DNA of 64,000 nucleotides from Amoebidium appalachense (Eukaryota; Ichthyosporea): NCBI GenBank assembly GCA_963693365.1, contig CAVNZM010000002.1, positions 13,640,001 to 13,704,000 of the forward strand, read 5' to 3'. Shown piece by piece: positions 59,634 to 64,000 of this stretch (position 1 is its first letter; each line of letters starts with the position of its first letter). The notes under the pieces were generated by a model. It saw only the letters and a program-made list of their open reading frames with translations, ran no database searches and was not told where the DNA came from. The position numbers and the translations under genes were made by a program.

Positions 59634-59642
59634 TATATATAA
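59634..59642 (+). promoter_or_regulatory. TATA box of the glutathione peroxidase gene
   Basis: TATATATAA lies 109 nt upstream of the ATG, after a GC-rich stretch; a pyrimidine-rich leader follows. It is the only convincing TATA box I see next to a coding start in the window. Confidence 0.65.
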
Positions 59643-59750
59643 GGCCTTCGTTTTTGTTTTTCTTCATCATTCTCACTTTGCCTGTTTCTAAACTTTGTTT
59701 ACCTGGCTACGAAACGTTTCTTTTCTGTATCTTCTCTTGAATTTGTAAAC

Positions 59751-60236
59751 ATGGCTTCCAAATTTTACACTTTCACAGCCAAGAATGCGGCCGGTCAACT
59801 AGTCAACATGTCCGACTTCAAGGGCAAAGTTGTCGTTATCGTGAACGTAGCATCCAAGTGCGGTTTCACCCCCCAATACAAGGGCCTTGAAGCCCTTTAC
59901 CAGCAGTTCAAGGATCAAGGGCTTGTCATGCTCGGCTTCCCTTGCAACCAATTTGGCGGCCAGGAGCCTGGAACGGAAGAGGAGATCGTGCAGTTCTGCT
60001 CACGCACCTACCAAGTTACGTTTCCCATCATGGCCAAGGTGGAGGTCAATGGTGACAACGAGGACGCCCTTTGGGCGTGGATGAAGGCAGAGCAGACGTT
60101 CCTTGGGCTTAAGCGGGTTAAGTGGAACTTTGAGAAGTTTGTTATGGACAAGAACGGCAACTGTGTGGCCCGCTATGCATCCACTACCTCACCGGAGTCC
60201 ATGGCTGCTGAGATCAAGAAACTGCTGGCTGCTTAA
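59751..60236 (+). CDS. glutathione peroxidase (non-selenium, thioredoxin-type)
   Basis: Intronless, 161 aa, ATG to TAA. It reduces hydrogen and lipid peroxides. The peroxidatic site is Cys37 (VASKCGFTPQY, codon TGC, so not selenocysteine). Gln71 lies in the FPCNQFGGQEPG block, and the Trp/Asn pair is in VKWNFEKF. Cys83 (FCSRTYQ) sits where plant and insect thioredoxin-dependent members keep the resolving Cys, so thioredoxin is the likelier reductant. There is no N-terminal targeting extension, so a cytosolic location is likely. Codon use is strongly biased to C- and G-ending codons, unlike the neighbours, which suggests high expression. A TATA box lies 109 nt upstream. Confidence 0.96.
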   Translation: MASKFYTFTAKNAAGQLVNMSDFKGKVVVIVNVASKCGFTPQYKGLEALYQQFKDQGLVMLGFPCNQFGGQEPGTEEEIVQFCSRTYQVTFPIMAKVEVNGDNEDALWAWMKAEQTFLGLKRVKWNFEKFVMDKNGNCVARYASTTSPESMAAEIKKLLAA

Positions 60237-60580
60237 CAACAACCGATGCTCGCTTGACAGGGGTTGGCTGAGAAGGAAGCCCTCGTGTGCTGTTGTGGCC
60301 TAGAGAGGTGTGTGAATGTTCTTTACGTATTATTATTGATGAATTGTTAGTAGTGCTTGTCATGTTGGTGGGAGTTCAAAGAAGGCAAAACACAACAGTA
60401 TTGAAGTTTGACTGTGGGAAGAGATGTGATGCATAGTGAGGGTGAGCTAAGTAGAGTGAAATGGTGTGAACTTTATGGTTTTGTTGAACTTAAATTCAAT
60501 GTCTTGTTGTGAATGACGCACCTGTTGTTGCATATCTTACTCGGACCTGAAATAGTATAAGTTATTGCTGTAGGAAGCTT

Positions 60581-61303
60581 GGGAACGTAAAAGCAGGTGT
60601 CTATGCCTTGTGAATAAACGGCTAACGGCCTTTAGGGTCTTGTCACTCACATGACTGCAGTTCTACATAGTTTGTGCCCACACATGGGACTGTGTGCTGC
60701 TGTGCACTTCTTTGCACTACAGCTCATCCCCTGTGGCCCCTCCTCCCGCACGCCTCCCCCCCATCCGCCCTGCCCCCCCTTTCTGCTGCTCACTCGCACT
60801 GACACCTACAACCGCCGGCACACCACTTCCCTCCCTCCTCCCCCCCTCCCCCCCCCCTTTTCTCCCCTTTCTCACCCCTCCTCTTACGCCTTAAAACACG
60901 TATCAAGTATCATCCCCATTATACGCAGCCCCCCCCCCCCCCCCCCCATGGGAACGTAAAGGCAGGTGTCTATGCCTTGTGAATAAACGGCTAACGGCCT
61001 TTAGGGTCTTGTCACTCACATAACTGCAGTTCTACATAGTTTGTGCCCACACATGGGACTGTGTGCTGCTGTGCACTTCTTTGCACTACAGCTCATCCCC
61101 TGTGGCCCCTCCTCCCGCACGCCTCCCCCCATCCGCCCTGCCCCCCCTTTCTGCTGCTCACTCGCACTGACACCTACAACCGCCGGCACACCACTTCCCT
61201 CCCTCCTCCCCCCCCCTCCCCCCCCCCCCCTTTTCTCCCCTTTCTCACCCCTCCTCTTACGCCTTAAAACACGTATCAAGTATCATCCCCATTATACGCA
61301 GCC
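60581..61303 (+). repeat. tandem duplication of the glutathione peroxidase 3' flank
   Basis: Unit 60581-60949 (369 bp) is repeated at 60950-61303 almost base for base, including GTGAATAAACGG, the CTGCAGTTCTACATAG segment and a terminal C run. Differences are confined mainly to homopolymer lengths and single substitutions, so the duplication is young. No coding frame is shared beyond Pro-rich shadows. Confidence 0.9.
60613..60618 (+). promoter_or_regulatory. poly(A) signal AATAAA, glutathione peroxidase gene
   Basis: First AATAAA after the stop codon, 377 nt downstream. A second copy at 60982-60987 lies inside the duplicated flank. Confidence 0.55.
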
Positions 61304-61364
61304 CCCCCCCCCCCCCCCCCCTAAAGTATCATCCCTCCCCCTCTCAAAGTATCATCCGAATCTC

Positions 61365-61409
<45 letters not shown>

Positions 61410-61765
61410 ACACTCCCCCCCTCACCCCTTCCCTCTACCACTGCTCCGACCTCCCCTCACGCCAAACCTATACACGATGTCCACCACCCGGCCCACAAAG
61501 AACCAACACCACCACACACACATGTTGTCAATAATAGCTTGGTCAGCATTCAATCATCCCCCCTACATCTACTGTCTATCGCAACCCTAACAGCATACTA
61601 CCTTTCTCTACCCCACCCTTTTTTCCTGGTCAGAGGGACACCCATCCGTCTAACCCTCCCACCCACCCCCCCCCCCCCCCCCCCCCCCCCCCAAAAAAAA
61701 ACATCCACCCCCACACACATACCACAGTAACCACACACTTTGACATGATTATGCCCCCCCCCCCC

Positions 61766-61834
<69 letters not shown>

Positions 61835-61852
61835 TGTTTAGCCACCCACCTC

Positions 61853-61884
<32 letters not shown>

Positions 61885-62890
61885 CTGTTCAGCCACCCAC
61901 GTCGACGCACACACACACACACACACATTATTTAGCCCACCCATCACAACTTATACCCACACACATGCAAACTTTCACTTATGCACCCCACAGTCACCTA
62001 TCTCTCGATTTATAGCTCCTCCTTCTCAACCTCACCACATCCCCCAAATGAAAGAAGCCCCCCCCCCCCCCCCCCCCCCCCCCCAAAGACACACACACAC
62101 ACAAACCACCCACCCACCCACCACCCTTCTTCCTTCATCACCCTACGGCCGGTTCCACGCCAAATCCCACCACAACATTTTCTCCTCCGCGTTTACTTGA
62201 GCCTCTGACGGTTTCCTCCTCCTCCCCCCTCCCCCTACTCTCCCCCCCCCAAACCCCAACCCCCCTTACCCACCACTCACCCAACCACCCACCACCACCA
62301 CCACCACCCTTCTCTCCCTCCCCTCACTGGTTGACTGCTTAGTTGTTGTTGTCTCAACTTAAGTAAAAACGCATACATACTCTACATATCTTCAAACAAT
62401 ACTGCCTGCTCTCTCCACACACACACACCTACACGGAAACACGAGAGCCTCGGATTTCTCTAGGGGGTGCTTCTCTTGTCTGCTTTTCCCCTTATTCCTC
62501 CTCCTCCCCCCCCCCCCCCCCCCCCCCCCTCCCCCCACCCCCCCCCCCCCCCCCCCTGCCCCCTCCACCACCCCCACCTTGCCCCGCATGGGGAACCGCG
62601 TATTTTTAGCTTTTTCCAATTCAACTGCCCGTTGGTACCTTTTCTTACCACAACACAAAAGCCATGACACAAAAACGTGAACGAATTTTCCTCCCCCTCC
62701 CCAACAACGATTTGATACCCGCACATCCATACACCGTGTTGATCAATCTTATCGTGCACGCAAGCTCCTTAGGAACCCCCCTTATCCCCCCTCCCCTCCC
62801 CCCAACCCCACCCCCACCCCTCCGCCCCCAGGCCCCCGGGTCCTGCGTGCGCTCCGAGCCTTGTGTGTTAGATTTTTTTTTTACCACTTC
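61304..62890. other. C-rich and (CA)n-rich region without a supported gene
   Basis: Alternates C runs, (CA)n arrays and short unique islands. Two minus-strand islands (about 62577-62645 and 62731-62775) look codon-like and could be joined in phase 0, but no start, stop or family was found. Confidence 0.4.
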
Positions 62891-62893
62891 CAG

Positions 62894-63006
62894 AAGACGG
62901 ACGTGTACTATGCGATTATACTGGTTACATTAAAGTCCTTCACTTACTGATCGCCCTCTGTAGTATTTCCCCCTCCCCCCCCACTCCTCTTCCTCCCTCC
63001 CTCCCC

Positions 63007-63041
<35 letters not shown>

Positions 63042-63591
63042 TTCCTCTCTCGCCCTCGGTGTCCCCCCCCCCCCCCCTCCCCCCCCCTCCCCCAACACAC
63101 ACACACACACAGACACACTTAAACCAATCACTGACACGCACACACACACAGACACAGACACACACACATATACACACTGAGAGAGACAAGTGTTCGTGCA
63201 CACTTGCAGACACTCTGTAGCGAGCCACACACACACAAGCTTATTTCCCTCAAAAGCCACCATTCCAGCCAATCATATATTGGCGTTGAGCTTTTGACCA
63301 ATCATAAAAGACAAGTGTGATGATATCACCATATCGACGAATATGGCACATAATGCACAAATATGCAGCACCCGTATCAACAACCTTTTCATTTCTACCA
63401 ACCGACTCTGCAGACTTCACACCTACAAGATGGTCGCAGAGAATTTACTACAAGCTTGAAAACGGATCCTTTTTGAGTTTTGACAATGTTCCGTATCACA
63501 GTAATCCCCCTCCCCCCCCCCGCCCCCTCCCCCGCCCCGCCCCCCTCCAAAAAATGAGAGAGCCTCGGGGGGAGATAGAGAGAGAGAGGAA

Positions 63592-63635
<44 letters not shown>

Positions 63636-63783
63636 AGAAGCGTTACCATCACCACCACCACCACACACGCACACGCACACGCACACACACACACACACAC
63701 AAACACACATACACACATACACACCTCGCCGCACACCCCATACCGGTGCTAAAGCTTCTGCCAGGCTGCGGCACAAGCTGTAA
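62894..63783 (+). CDS. possible plus-strand gene, three phase-compatible exons
   Basis: Candidate exons 62894-62923, 63414-63500 and 63755-63783 (ends TAA). The middle one is best: it follows a pyrimidine-rich tract ending CTCTGCAG, reads TPTRWSQRIYYKLENGSF, and ends at a GTAATC donor. Splicing all three keeps phase. The upstream start is not found and no family is recognised. Short minus-strand open segments nearby (62577-62780, for example KRYQRAVELEKAKNTRFP) compete, so strand is uncertain. Confidence 0.3.
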
Positions 63784-64000
63784 CTCATGAGGGTCGAAAC
63801 ATTTGCCAATTTCCTCGGGGAGGGAGGGGGGGGGGGGGAGGGGCTAAATTCCGGTTTTCTCTAGCTAATAAATATATATGCACGTGTACGTATTGCAAGG
63901 GCGACCTGTTGTGCTTCCAGGCTCTGCTGGTACGTAGAAAGTCAGCACGGTGAAATACCTGAACAGAACTGAAACGAAGGTTGTAATACGTACATGTGAT

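Noticed and set aside
59751-60236. Selenocysteine-type glutathione peroxidase
   Set aside because: The active-site codon is TGC, so no SECIS element is needed.

Overview
The window is nuclear DNA of an intron-rich eukaryote. It holds spliceosomal GT-AG introns, short exons (mostly 50-250 nt), nuclear tRNA genes, one TATA-box promoter and AATAAA signals. TAA, TGA and TAG all look like stops. The gene set (ceramide kinase, an ARL6IP4/SRp25 homologue, a Cys-type glutathione peroxidase, a secreted protein with WHGW/DYCR modules) suggests a protist, perhaps a unicellular holozoan or an alga. I cannot name the species. Introns and spacers are saturated with (GT/CA)n microsatellites and pure G or C runs, so nearly all Cys/Val, His/Thr, poly-Gly and poly-Pro reading frames are artefacts.

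Layout. 0.6-19.6 kb, minus strand: a complete ceramide kinase gene that I could assemble as 23 exons whose splice phases all agree. Two tRNA-Thr genes (CGU and UGU anticodons) and a 240-bp foldback element lie in its introns. 21.0-33.0 kb, minus strand: a 17-exon aldo/keto-reductase-family gene (526 aa, probable mitochondrial presequence) lacking two of the four usual catalytic residues. 34.1-44.7 kb, plus strand: a 14-exon gene for a secreted 844-aa protein with a signal peptide, a Cys-rich head, two WHGW...DYCR modules, a beta-rich region that weakly recalls aerolysin-type pore formers, and a Gly/Leu-rich tail. 45.9-47.1 kb, minus strand: two doubtful two-exon mini-genes. 48.0-53.4 kb, minus strand: a 3-kb tandem duplication of an unrecognised gene, each copy carrying different frame lesions. 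53.9-58.2 kb, plus strand: an ARL6IP4-like nuclear protein (5 exons). 59.75-60.24 kb, plus strand: an intronless glutathione peroxidase with a tandemly duplicated 3' flank. 62.9-63.8 kb: a possible further plus-strand gene.

The genes do not form an operon and share no evident pathway. Their common feature is intron architecture. Many introns begin with a (GT)n tract directly at the donor or end with (CA)nCAG or long C runs at the acceptor. A dispersed poly(C)-associated repeat recurs in the introns of both large minus-strand genes, always in the same orientation. The best candidates for something undescribed are the secreted modular protein, the degenerate tandem gene pair, and this splice-site-anchored repeat architecture.
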